Assembly: GCA_022695795.1 (NCBI GenBank)
Contig: MU404064.1
Coordinates: 310,001-374,000 of the forward strand
Length of the DNA: 64,000 bases
DNA from: Biscogniauxia marginata
Taxonomy: Eukaryota > Ascomycota > Sordariomycetes > Xylariales > Xylariaceae
Direction of reading: 5' to 3'
Shown here: positions 35,031 through 45,318 of the stretch, piece by piece
How the letters are laid out: every line of letters begins with the position of its first letter
Numbering within the stretch: position 1 is the stretch's first letter
Notes under the pieces: model-generated
Told to the model about the DNA's origin: nothing
The model's database searches: none
Seen by the model: only the letters and a program-made list of their open reading frames with translations
Made by a program: the position numbers and the translations under genes

Positions 35031-36049
35031 CTATTGCAAGATATGGCTAGATGAAGTTGAATTAGAATTCCTCCTTATGATCTGGTGGCGGACAGTAGGG
35101 GCTTCGGCACGATCTTGGGCCAGGAACAACTCTGCGGCCTTGTAATGCCGCACCACCTCGGGACGCCAGGCAGAACAAAACGGGGATCGGATGTCGTTCA
35201 TGTCGACTAGCCTGCCCCCGCGCCAGTTGTCGGCCCTGAAAGGCTCTAGGCCAAATCCTATCGCGTAGAAAAAGTCGAAAAAAGTCTGGGCGATACTAGG
35301 GTCTTGCGTAGTGCTCGCGACGTACTCGTAAACGATTGCCCAGTGCCAACCTATATCGTCTGTTTTTTTCCTCACCGGCGGGTGAAGTCGTGGGAGCTGG
35401 CTCTTTTCAAGTTTGAGCCACCCATGGCACGTAGGAAAAGGAGGAAACGGCGCCAATCCATTTGAATTAGGGGTCGATGTTCGTGGTACATATCGCTCTT
35501 CTTCACTAAAAGCCTTTATCATGGCTTGAGCATGTCGACGTGTCCTCGGTCTGTATTTGATGGCAACGGTCTGCTTTGGGTCTTGTTCAACTTCGGACAT
35601 GGCCCATTGGATTTTCTGGATCAACGCAACGGTGCGCGATTCTCTTTTGAAGGGCCACGTGAAGTGTATGGGAGTACCACCGGGTAATATATGCGGCTTT
35701 GGTCGCCGTGTATGCCAGAACTGAAAATAAACAAAATTGGAAAAAGAGAAAATACTGTTAGTACAGTAATCTTAATTTAAAAAAAAATAAGTTACTTGCT
35801 AGTGTTAAGATTACATACGACTTTTATCGCGACGGGGGTTTCATCGTCGCGAATGCTCGCCTTGAAAACAATCCCCTCTTCTCCGTGTCCCAAGTATTCG
35901 AGCCACTTGATATCCGTTGCGCAACCAGGAAATCGGCGTAGTCTAGCATGCTTCAGATCGTTCCACGTCGTTGCGGGAGGCCCCTCGAGAAGATTATTAT
36001 CAACAAGATTATCATCATCAAGAACAGTACTGCTGTTTACTTCGCCCAT
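35031..36049 (-). CDS. Kinase-like fungal protein lacking catalytic motifs (pseudokinase candidate)
   Basis: Two exons: 36049-35819 and 35720-35031. The 98-bp intron (GTATGT...TTTCAG) joins in phase 0 for 306 aa. The N-terminal part has a glycine-loop-like element, WLEYLGHGEEGIVFKA, followed by VAIKV, the position of the ATP-binding Lys. Further on are PFKRESRTVALIQKIQWAM and a C-terminal GRLVDMNDIRSPF that sits where a DFG segment might be. I see no HRD catalytic loop. The pattern resembles fungal kinase-fold proteins near the Sim4/FTA2 family, but the assignment is loose. A longer start at 36175 adds 42 residues including a hydrophobic stretch. I prefer MGEVNSS at 36049 because the domain follows it. 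The cellular role is unknown. Confidence 0.65.
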
Positions 36050-36175
36050 CGTAAGTTCAAATGATGTGTTTGATAGAGGAGCGGTTAGGTTGCGGAGGAG
36101 AATTAAAGAGATGATGGATATTAGAGTGAATGAGTGGCGTTTAATAGTACCTAATTGAGAGCAGGCCCGTGCCAA

Positions 36176-38576
36176 TATTAAAGTCTCTATGTTGCCTAAC
36201 GCACGTGCCTATTTCCACGACAGGCAGCTACACCTATGGCATTTACTTTCACATCTATGAATGTCAGAAGTGATAAAACATGTAGTATAGTACCCCACAT
36301 GCAGGTAGCTGTAGTTCCGGTTCCTCGTGTAGCAACTACTATATCACCTACCACTACACCTCCCATGCTAAGTGCCTCGCGACAAGTATTTGGGTGTATA
36401 TAGAGTCTAGATAATCCGGGAGGATTACGAAACTATACCGGGTCTATACATCATACAGATTTCTCATTTTAACTTTCATCTGCGGAGATTCCGATGTGCC
36501 TTATGTCTTAGGAAGCATATTTTAGGGTAACCTAATACTATGGCCTTATTAAACGATATATTGGTACGATCTTTTTTTTGTATCCAACCAGCGGCCTGAA
36601 TTATATATTTTTAACTGTTAACAATAAAGGGTAGGGAGCATGTCCGAATCATAGTAAGCAGCTAACGGCAGGAAACTTGATTAAGAAAAAAATCGTTATA
36701 TTCGGGCTGTGAGAGGCGCATTCTAAAAGCATGAGTTTAAGCGCCGTTAAGACGATCAAGTCATGAATATTCACGGTAGTTGCGGCTTTTTAAGCCCATT
36801 GCTTAGATCTCATTCTTGTATTGTGTAGATAGTCAGATTTTATAATGTCCATATGGATGAAACCGACGAAATAATTAGGTAGTTAGTATATAGAAAGGTA
36901 TAACTCCTTGTACGTCCCTACACATATATTATCTATACTATAAAATAATACACAGTTACCCAAGCTTGATCTAAATAAGAATTACGGTTGTAAAGTCATC
37001 GGCTATACTTTCTTCGACTTTAGTGCCTGGTGTCTTACAGTAATTCTGTTCTTCCATATTTTAAGTGTGACAAGGGCTAATGGACTTTCGAACAAAAGTT
37101 CAATTTCTACTAATAATTCTCTTTGGTCTCAAGGGACTTGAGAGTCTAAGTTCATTCAAGAGGTCCGCAGGAATTCTCTGCCTTTTTATATCCTATCTGA
37201 CTGCCTATGGCTTACCTCATTAATGAATCCAACCTCAGTATCTATCTCCAATAACATCTTGTCTCGTGACCAACTGGCCTTGGCAGCGTTTACAGGTGTC
37301 CCTCCGTGTGACATTAAGTTATTTTATTCAAACTTAAAATTGGCAGACCAGACAGTTGAATCCATTCTGAACAGGTGGAATTGCACTCCTCATCCGATGT
37401 AGATTAGGCTAGGTGGGGATACCAGAGATCGAGAACATATTACTTTAGCATAACTTCACATAGGATAAAATTGTACGTGGCCTGTACGATAATCTTTTTC
37501 AGACTTACTTCCCAAATTAAGCCCCACGACTAGAATACGATGGATGAACTTGACTTGAAGAACTTATTGATATAGAGGCAAAGCTATAAAACTGTCGGCA
37601 GTGGTCTAGCCTAGCCACGGGACATCCGTCATCTGAATCTCACAGGGAAAGACCCAGCCAATAGGAGAGGTAGATCGTGAATGAACAGCCTTTTCCCTGC
37701 AGGGTTGGCAGATACGTAACGTGGAAAGCAAACATACAAGTACATAAGCTAAATCCAATATAAATGTGACTTGCTCGATACTTATCAAGGATGAAACCTA
37801 GATATCACCACCAACATCTCTCCTCATGTTCGTTATGCATCTTATCTAGCTCTCCACAGAAAGGACCCCCATCTCCCTGGGTAATTCACATTTAGTTTGT
37901 TTCATACAAGGCTGCTTATTTGCCTGACAGAAAATGAAAAACAGGAAATACCACGGAGAAGCAGTGTGTAATGTGATTGATTTAATAACCATCACGTCCG
38001 AACGAAATATCAGGATCGGAACTATTCCCCACATCTGCCCCAGAGTTCTATTAGGTAGACGGATGAAGCAAGTTCAATATAAGAAGTATAATGCTCTAAC
38101 CTACCTAGACACTAAATTTTTTATTCTTGTTTCAAAGAGTCCCTTTTTATCTTGCTTAAAATCCTGTTTAATGGCTAATTACTCTTCCTATCGTACGAGT
38201 TTGTATTACCTGTTAGATGAGACGGGTCCAGACGTCTGCATCCCGGCAGCGTGCACGTGACCCATCGCCGCTTGCCTTTGCTTTACCCCTTGCTCATCCT
38301 GGCAGGGCCGTAGCCGGTTGGGAATTGCTTCAACTCCAGCCGAGTTGGGCCATATATGGAATCCCCCTTGTCCTTTTTCTCTAGCAAAAAAATTTTTTTG
38401 GGGGGGAGAGAGGGGGTTCACGTCTTATTATACTTTTATCTTTCAAAAAAGCCTTCTTTCTTTCACTATACCTACTTTCTCCTTAGTTCTTCCCTAACTA
38501 TTAAGCCTGCACAAAATGAGCTTTAACATAAAAAACATTGATATATACCTAAAGATACTATTAATAGCCCCAAAGC
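36176..38576. other. AT-rich gene-poor region containing a solo LTR
   Basis: 2.4 kb, mostly AT-rich. It holds the solo LTR at 37066-37313 and an A7T7G7 run near 38386-38406. Small frames (37606, 37934, 38206) have no motif. Confidence 0.6.
37066..37313. mobile_element. Solo LTR of a retrotransposon (copy A, 248 bp)
   Basis: It begins TGTGACAAGG and ends CCGTGTGACA, so it has TG...CA termini. It is bounded by a perfect 5-bp direct repeat TTAAG at 37061-37065 and 37314-37318, as expected for integrase-made target-site duplications. A second, diverged copy in the same orientation lies at 50143-50411. The TSD abuts both ends and no coding body follows, so it is a solo LTR left by recombination. 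The superfamily (Ty1 or Ty3 type) cannot be told. Confidence 0.88.
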
Positions 38577-39396
38577 CTATACGCGAGGAAAGACCAAGCC
38601 ATCGAACAATTTCTCCCAGCCATCCCACTGATGACACATCTTGTGAACACTTCGGCCGCCTTCAGGGAAAAAACATGCTCTCTCCCAATCGATCACACCG
38701 GCCACACCGTCTAAATTTGGATGAAGAATCAGGTTGGACAGGTCCCAGTCCAAGTGGGAGAACACAGGCTGGCAGTCAGGTGGAATAGCACCCAGGACGT
38801 CATGGTTCGCATATGCCGCGACGAACTCCTTGGTAGACGTGAAGGGGCCCCTATCGGGAAGCTGCAGGTGGAAGACTTCGCCCGATGGCACGAGAGATCT
38901 AATTCCGCCGGTGGGGTTCGGGATATTAGTCGATAGCTCCTCGATGTAGCCTTGGACCTGGAGCCGGATCGCTTCGCGTTGCCGCGGGTTCACGCGATCC
39001 CAGATTGCCTTCTCGTTGACTGTCACCCCTTGGATACGTTCAAAGACGTTGAACCTAGGTAAATAACCGTATTAGCCGCGACATCTTCCGTACTCATCAT
39101 TAAGTCTGCTCGTGAAGCGCTAAGGTCGCTCACCCTCTTCCTTGGTGCAGGACTCGCGGCACGGGAATGTTCGTATACTCTCGAACCAACTCAAGAGCCT
39201 CTAGCTCGTTTTGATCGCGTGCTGTCAGGGTCGCAAAGTCGGGTATGTAGCCATCGAAGCCGGTTTCTCCTACCGACAGCCGTTTTTTGATAACATGAGG
39301 AGGTAACACGTAGATGTATCGGTCGAATGGAGGTACTGGCATATCCTTCTCCTGGCATTCGCGCAGATACTCTTCATCACTACGTACAGGCGCCAT
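38577..39396 (-). CDS. Aminoglycoside-phosphotransferase-like kinase (APH family)
   Basis: Two exons, 39396-39134 and 39054-38577, joined in phase 2 (donor GTGAGC, acceptor CCTAG), 246 aa. The fold belongs to the APH/choline kinase family of small-molecule kinases; the substrate of fungal members is mostly unknown. Visible: MAPVRSDEEYLREC with PFDRYIYVLPPHVIKKR (nucleotide-binding Lys region), ALELVREYTNIPVPRVL, the Brenner motif HLDWDLSN with H188, D190 and N195, and the metal-binding IDWERACFFPEGG with D210. The catalytic residues are intact. The frame is open to 39501, but MAPVRS is the usual opening of the family. It is somewhat shorter than many relatives at the C-terminus. Confidence 0.88.
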
Positions 39397-40353
39397 TGCT
39401 GAAGATTGGGGGGTTTTCAGAAATTTGAGAAATTTTGGAAGGCTGCTGGAAAGCATATGGACTACAGACATCCAACTGTTTCCAAATTTGGTAAGTGGCA
39501 AGTCTAGCTGATGCGGCCAAAACTACCTAGACACTTGGCTGTGCCACCGACTTACACCAGACTCAGTCTCGGCTGAGGCTAAAACAGCAACTGCTCAGGA
39601 CCATGCGTGACAATGGAGATCGCGAATGTCTGGATTCGCCTCAGATAATGGGCTGTTATGCGTTATCTTTTCGCCTTATCCAAAGCAGAAGACTACATCG
39701 GTGACACAGATAGAGGAGGCGATGGTATTATACTTAGGTTCCATAAAGACTGATATATTATTGATGTTTCCATATAGCGAAGCATTGTATTAATATACTC
39801 GGACCTATAATTTGATTTAAGTATATTTAGGTCCGTACCCACCGTTCACCTGCGTGAGAATTGAAGTACTCCTCATGGCGGGATAACCCCTTCCCGCGAC
39901 CTGGAAGACGGGAACAAGCACACTCACCGCGCGGGCTCGGCTACCAGAGCACGGTGCCGGCGGGGGAACCGGCTGGTGGCGGCGTGCGGCAAGAACAAGG
40001 AGAACATGCACATTCCCGCCCATGTGTTTAACCCCCGGATCAGCAGGTATTGTACCAAATTCATAGCAGTCCTAAGAGCGGCCCAGAAAATAGCAAAGAC
40101 CGTAACAAGCTCGTATTCATGAATACTCAAGTACCTCGTTATTTATCATAGCTGCGTCAAAAAATCATACCCCCAAGCAAGTCCGTGTATGTTCAGTCCG
40201 AAGATCCTTTCCCCTTAAATATAAATCGTGGCCCAACCGCCCAACGTGACCCTACCCAAATTTTCATCCGTTACCGAGATTCGTAATAGGCATCATGACT
40301 CGTCAAATATAACCAAGCGAGATCTAACCAGTCCAGTAGATATCATACAAAAC
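39397..40353. other. Intergenic
   Basis: 0.96 kb upstream of the APH-like gene and downstream of the hydroxylase. A GC-rich patch at 39880-40020 yields overlapping frames with no motif. Confidence 0.5.
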
Positions 40354-41346
40354 CTAAGTCTTCTTCCGGCTCTTTCGGGCCTTCTTCCACCCGTCGAGGC
40401 TGTCCCCCAGGAAACTACTCGAGTCGCTAGCAGCCCGGTGGCTCCGCTCCTTGACCTGGTGTTTCTCAGCCTCGTCGCGGATGTCCTTCACGGCATCCTT
40501 ACCGACGCTCGTCCCGTGGATCCAGTCCAGCAGTCCCCAGGCGCCAAAGTTCCCCTTCCCGCCGCTAGCGTAGTGGGTGGCAGTGCGCCGAGCGATGCCG
40601 CCCATCATAATCCCGGGCACGATGGTGTATCCAGACATGGAAAACATCTCCTCGATGGTAGTGAGGATGGTAAAGAGGAAATACGTGATCAAATGCGGAC
40701 GGATCGCCAGCGAGGGGAGATACACCGGCACTAGGTGGTTGAGCATCAATGGAAGCGGGTGGTCCGCGTACAACATTAGAGCGTACGGCGCCCCGCCTCT
40801 GCGCGCGTGCACATAGCGGCTATGTAGCTTTGCGATAGCACCGCGCGAGTGCAAGACATAACGATGTATGTAGTACGTCAGCACTTCACGTGCTGTGTAC
40901 AGCATGACGACGTGTTTGATAATCTGCCAGGGTAGCGGGAGCGTCGTGCTCGTCTTGAAGAGAGGGCGGTTCAGCAGCGTCTTCGCGCCGACGGAGATAC
41001 CGGCCTGCATGGCGCTAAAGAGGGCGAGGTTGACGATGACAAGAAGGATCTGCTTCGACAACGCGGCCAGATTCCGGCGCGGCAGGGAGGCAGAGCCATA
41101 GAGCTTGATGGACTCGGCTAAGCTCGGGACCAGGGTATCAAATATGAGGAAGAACAGCGACGGGGCTAGCCAAAAGACTATGCGCACCGCTAAGGTCCCT
41201 ATGAGCTCGATCTTCAGCGGCGAGTGCGACAGGACGAGGGTCGTCCAGGTCATGTAGAAGAAGAGCAGGTTCAAGGACGTCGACCATGAAGTCAGCATGG
41301 GCGCCGCGAAGTAGGAGACGATAGGCAGAGAGAGCAAGACGTCCAT
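40354..41346 (-). CDS. Fatty acid hydroxylase/sterol desaturase superfamily membrane protein
   Basis: An intronless gene of 330 aa with several membrane segments: N-terminal SLNLLFFYMTWTTLVL, VRIVFWLAPSLFFLIF, ILLVIVNLALFSAM, and a mid-protein ITYFLFTILTTIEEMF. This superfamily uses a di-iron centre held by histidines at the membrane face. Here box 1 is HRYVLH, box 2 is KLHSRYVHA, then ADHPLPLML, and the C-terminal box is HYASGGKGNFGAWGLLDWIHGT. Boxes 2 and 3 are looser than the textbook HxxHH form, so activity is uncertain. The C-terminus is a charged, Lys/Arg/Ser-rich tail. The likely location is the ER. The substrate cannot be inferred. Confidence 0.85.
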   Translation of the reverse strand: MDVLLSLPIVSYFAAPMLTSWSTSLNLLFFYMTWTTLVLSHSPLKIELIGTLAVRIVFWLAPSLFFLIFDTLVPSLAESIKLYGSASLPRRNLAALSKQILLVIVNLALFSAMQAGISVGAKTLLNRPLFKTSTTLPLPWQIIKHVVMLYTAREVLTYYIHRYVLHSRGAIAKLHSRYVHARRGGAPYALMLYADHPLPLMLNHLVPVYLPSLAIRPHLITYFLFTILTTIEEMFSMSGYTIVPGIMMGGIARRTATHYASGGKGNFGAWGLLDWIHGTSVGKDAVKDIRDEAEKHQVKERSHRAASDSSSFLGDSLDGWKKARKSRKKT

Positions 41347-41530
41347 TTTGCCAGTTTCGTCATGTAGAGGGGGTGAGACACGGTAGTAGGATTTGGTCTA
41401 CGGTCTGGAGGTATAATCTAAAAGCTAAGCGTTCACTGAGCAGCTTAGGCAGCTGTAGGCGTGCAAGTTTAGGCCACGCAATTATGTTCATGGAAAACGA
41501 AAAGCTTTCAGAGGAACAAAGACGCGATTG

Positions 41531-41549
41531 TTGAGTTGAGTTGAGTTGA
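41531..41549. repeat. (TTGAG)n short tandem repeat
   Basis: Nearly four copies of a pentamer lie about 190 bp upstream of the hydroxylase start codon, probably in its leader or promoter. Confidence 0.8.
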
Positions 41550-44454
41550 AGAGTGTATGTTTAGAGTTGAAGCGGTCAGTGGCCGCGATGCGTAGTGTTG
41601 TTTCAAGCTTGGCTCGCCTTGGTTTTTTTGACGCGGCGGTGGGTCGCTGAGGTTGGGCTATACTCAATGACGTAGCTTAGGGGTCATTGGTTAGGTATTC
41701 TAGCAATGCGGCCAATTGGTCCCCCTACCCTTAGCAAATCGCGGGATTCATCGATGTAAAGCTTGATGAACTGCGGGGCACCGGCTCTGCTAGCAGCAAT
41801 GAGCTACGGTAACCGGAGTTTCCCTATGTGACTTACACGCAGCTGTCACTGGGTGGTCCCTGTCACTGCTATCATCTGCCAGTAATAAGCCGACAAGATT
41901 TATTAGCGACTTCGCCGTTTCATGCGTCAAGATTGTACAAAGCCTCAACATGGACTTGACATTGTCGACACGGGCACCTTCTCAGGACATGCATAATCTA
42001 CCTTATACAAGTAGCTATCCTAGCTTGCTTGATACCAGGTTCTAGGTTGAGCAGCAGGTAGTAGATGCGAGTCTCGGTGCTTCGTATAACCGGTTCAATG
42101 TGACGCTATCATCTTCCGCCGTGTGTGTGACGACACCACCTTCACCCGCACGCGAAAACGCAGTGCTGGCACATGTCTATATAGGCCGCTGTAAGGCAAG
42201 GCTCAGGGCGAAAAAAACCTGCCCAAAGTATGTGCTAATGTCACGCCTGATCCTACACTGATGCTGGCTGTGATTGATGGCTTCCGTGATTAGAAGGCGT
42301 TTCGTCGGGGATGAGTATATGAAGGGAAATATGCCTAGAGATCCCTGGAGATAATATCAGGGGATATTAAGGTACGGCCTGTACGCTCTTAGCGGAGATA
42401 AGGCTCCTTTACACGCTGGAGCTATCTCTTTGTGACGAGCTCATATCCCCTGAATAAGACATTCATTCTGCATCTCACCAATAGGTGTATATACCTGAGA
42501 TGTTATAGAGTCAAAGAGCCCGTTGCGGCTGTGTCTACGCTGACGGTATCATCGATGTAAGCGAGCCACACCAGTTCCCATTCCCTTGATTAGGTAGCAA
42601 TAATCTCCGGCCTGTGGCTTGTCACATGTTGACTGAGACGGATGACTTGTCGAGGGACGATGCGATGTTGCGAGGGCATTATAGGTGTCATTTACGAAAC
42701 ACACCTCGGACGGTAGAGAGGTGAGATGGCTCAGGTGCAACGGAAATGCTGCATTTGTTGATAGGAGGAGGTGTGGTATTATACTAGAAGTAGGCAGGTA
42801 GGTAACGGTAAGAGTGGTAACAAAGTCGGAGGTTTCTATGAGTAATAATCTTTTAATACCTTCACATGGAACCTAGCTGGCAAAGTTACCTAACCTAGGC
42901 TAAATACGTCGCAGGCACGGACCATTCCACTAGTACGTGCTAGTTAAGTTAGTCTCTATTAGCTCATGTTAAAACACCCAACTACATCACCGTCCAGTGT
43001 ATCTATTCGAAGAGGTGAGAAATTAGGACATCTCAAGACGTGGCTTCAAGGGCCAGTCATCGCTTCTAATCAACAGTACCTAGTATTCTGTTTGTTGACC
43101 ATCTCATTTCGGAGGTCGGCAAGAGAGATGCCACGCAGCATCAAATCAACACAAAAATAGAGGGGAAAAAAGAAAAGAAAGAAACAAGTGAAGTTACCTA
43201 CCTGCACTACATGTAGGTACCTAGATTGATACCTACAAATCTACCTAGTCCAATGCTAGTAGCATGTAGGTAGGTACCTAAAGTGCTAACTAAATCTACG
43301 AGACTAAACCTTGAGTTTGAAGTATCATAATGGTTACAACGGCTAAAGTTATCAGGTAGTATCAGGCAGAAAAAAAATGGAAAGAAAAAGAAAGAAAAAC
43401 GTGGGTAGGAATTAGTGTACACCAGGTAGCGGTGGACGAAGATGAGCTTCAATTTCAAGACCCCCACGTCATTATTCTCATGTAAGAGGTATTCAAAGTA
43501 ACTTATCTCCTTTTATACCCGTGCAGGTACATAAAAGTTGAATGCTCCCCACTAACGTCTAGACTGACCCGGGACCGAGGAACAGGGGAGAGATGCAATT
43601 TACACCAAAACAGTAGGTACAACGTACAACATACAACGTAAATACAAAATGTACACAACCGTCCCGTCCCCTTTTCACCTTTGTGCCATTTCGTCTCTCG
43701 TCAAATCACCAACTGTTTCCTCTCTCTCATATCTTATCGCAAAAGAAAATGTCTCAACCATCATGATTTCTTTCAATTTCCAATAAGGCCTGAAATACCA
43801 GCAAATGTCTCATAATAGCGGCATGGGTGGCAACGCCTGAGTTAAAGTTGCAACTGCTCTCTGCGCAGTTCCATCCCACGGCTTTGGCTGTTCATCCCCA
43901 CTCACACAAACACTGTTTAGATCTTCGTTATTTTTCAACCCCTTCTTTTTACTTCTACTTCCCCCCTTTTACTCACGATTCCTACAATAAAGTACCTACA
44001 TGCATTCACATTGTACCTACTCTTCCTTTGTTTCTACTGCATACATCCCTACCTAGTTCTAGACGAACGTTTGATACAACGCTTCCTTCGGCAACCGACA
44101 TTGCATAGTACCGACATATGAAACAAACGACAATATCAACCCTACAGTGATCGGTGGACAAGGATAATGCGGCTCTCTTCTTGCCCGTCAAGCCTGTCTT
44201 TCTGATGGAATAATCAATTGGTAAGTCGATTTTTATTTTATTTTTTCCCCTTCTCCAAGAAGACTCGCATATACCGGTCAGGGGGGTCATGCATCTTGGC
44301 CATAGGCATGAGACTCTTATGTAGCTGCGAGTCGCTAGGGAACCCGACAGGCTCAAATCGTCGCATTAGTTACGGAGTAGACCCTATTCCATCCAGCCAT
44401 CAGCCACTCTGAATTCCTAGTGCCTACTAGTCCTGATCGTACCTACATACTTAT

Positions 44455-44500
44455 ATGCATGCATGCATTCATACATACATACATATAGACACATACATAC
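44455..44500. repeat. GCAT/CATA microsatellite
   Basis: Adjacent short runs of the GCAT and CATA tetramers in an intergenic region. Confidence 0.75.
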
Positions 44501-45318
44501 AAATCAGAGCCAGAGCCGGAGCCAAAGCCGACCTGTCGTAAATGGTGAATGACGGGCGTTGTCGATCGGGGTGTTCAGACAGAAGATCTTATTTGATCAA
44601 TAGGGCCGATGCTACAATTATGCTACATGCAAGTACATAGTTGTCTACCTGTGTACTCTTCTGTCTTTTTCGGGGGTCTATTTCTTTTTTTTACTTCGAC
44701 GAATGACCGGACTGGGTTCTAACTTGACGAGCTAGGTAGAGTTACTTACCATTGACCAATCTGGAGATCGAGTGGCACTCCAACCCACAGACAGAGGACG
44801 ATAACCGTTCCCCCCTCCCCCTAAACCGACTCCCGGTCTCACCCATCATCTACGACATACTAATTCTAATAATTGACTCCTACGGCTCGACTAGTCAGCC
44901 CACCATTAAACCCAACGTTGCGCCTATTGTCTTGTCCACCGAGAGAGAGGAGGGAAAAGAGGGATATACCACCCCCCAAGAAAACCAGCCCGGGTGTCCT
45001 CCCGTTTATTGAATGAAATAATATAACCCCCTACGTAGCCCGACTACATACCTACGTCCATCCATCCCGCTGCAGGCGCCCAAAGTCACTCTACATCCCT
45101 CCCACACCCCCCCATCCCCATCACATTCTCCACCGGTCCGGGTCTTACGCGAGGTCTTACATGCGACTCAGATCGACAGTTGCTGCGACCGCACCCCAAT
45201 CGACTTTCTGGAACCGCTGCAAGCCCGTCTCGGGACCTGTTCGACTTTGCACGCGCCTCGCTGCATCCAGCTGCAGGAACCAGAGACAGCGCACGTCCGA
45301 AACATAACATAGCTGGCT

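Larger units (their letters stand above)
41347..45318. other. Large intergenic region
   Basis: 4.0 kb between two divergent genes. Contents: a (TTGAG) repeat at 41531-41549, an 11-bp inverted repeat (42357-42367 with 42443-42453), an A/G-rich stretch near 43370-43400, CATA/GCAT repeats at 44455-44500, and a C-rich stretch (44800-45300) that fits the 5' leader of the hydrolase gene. No gene is supported. Confidence 0.55.
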
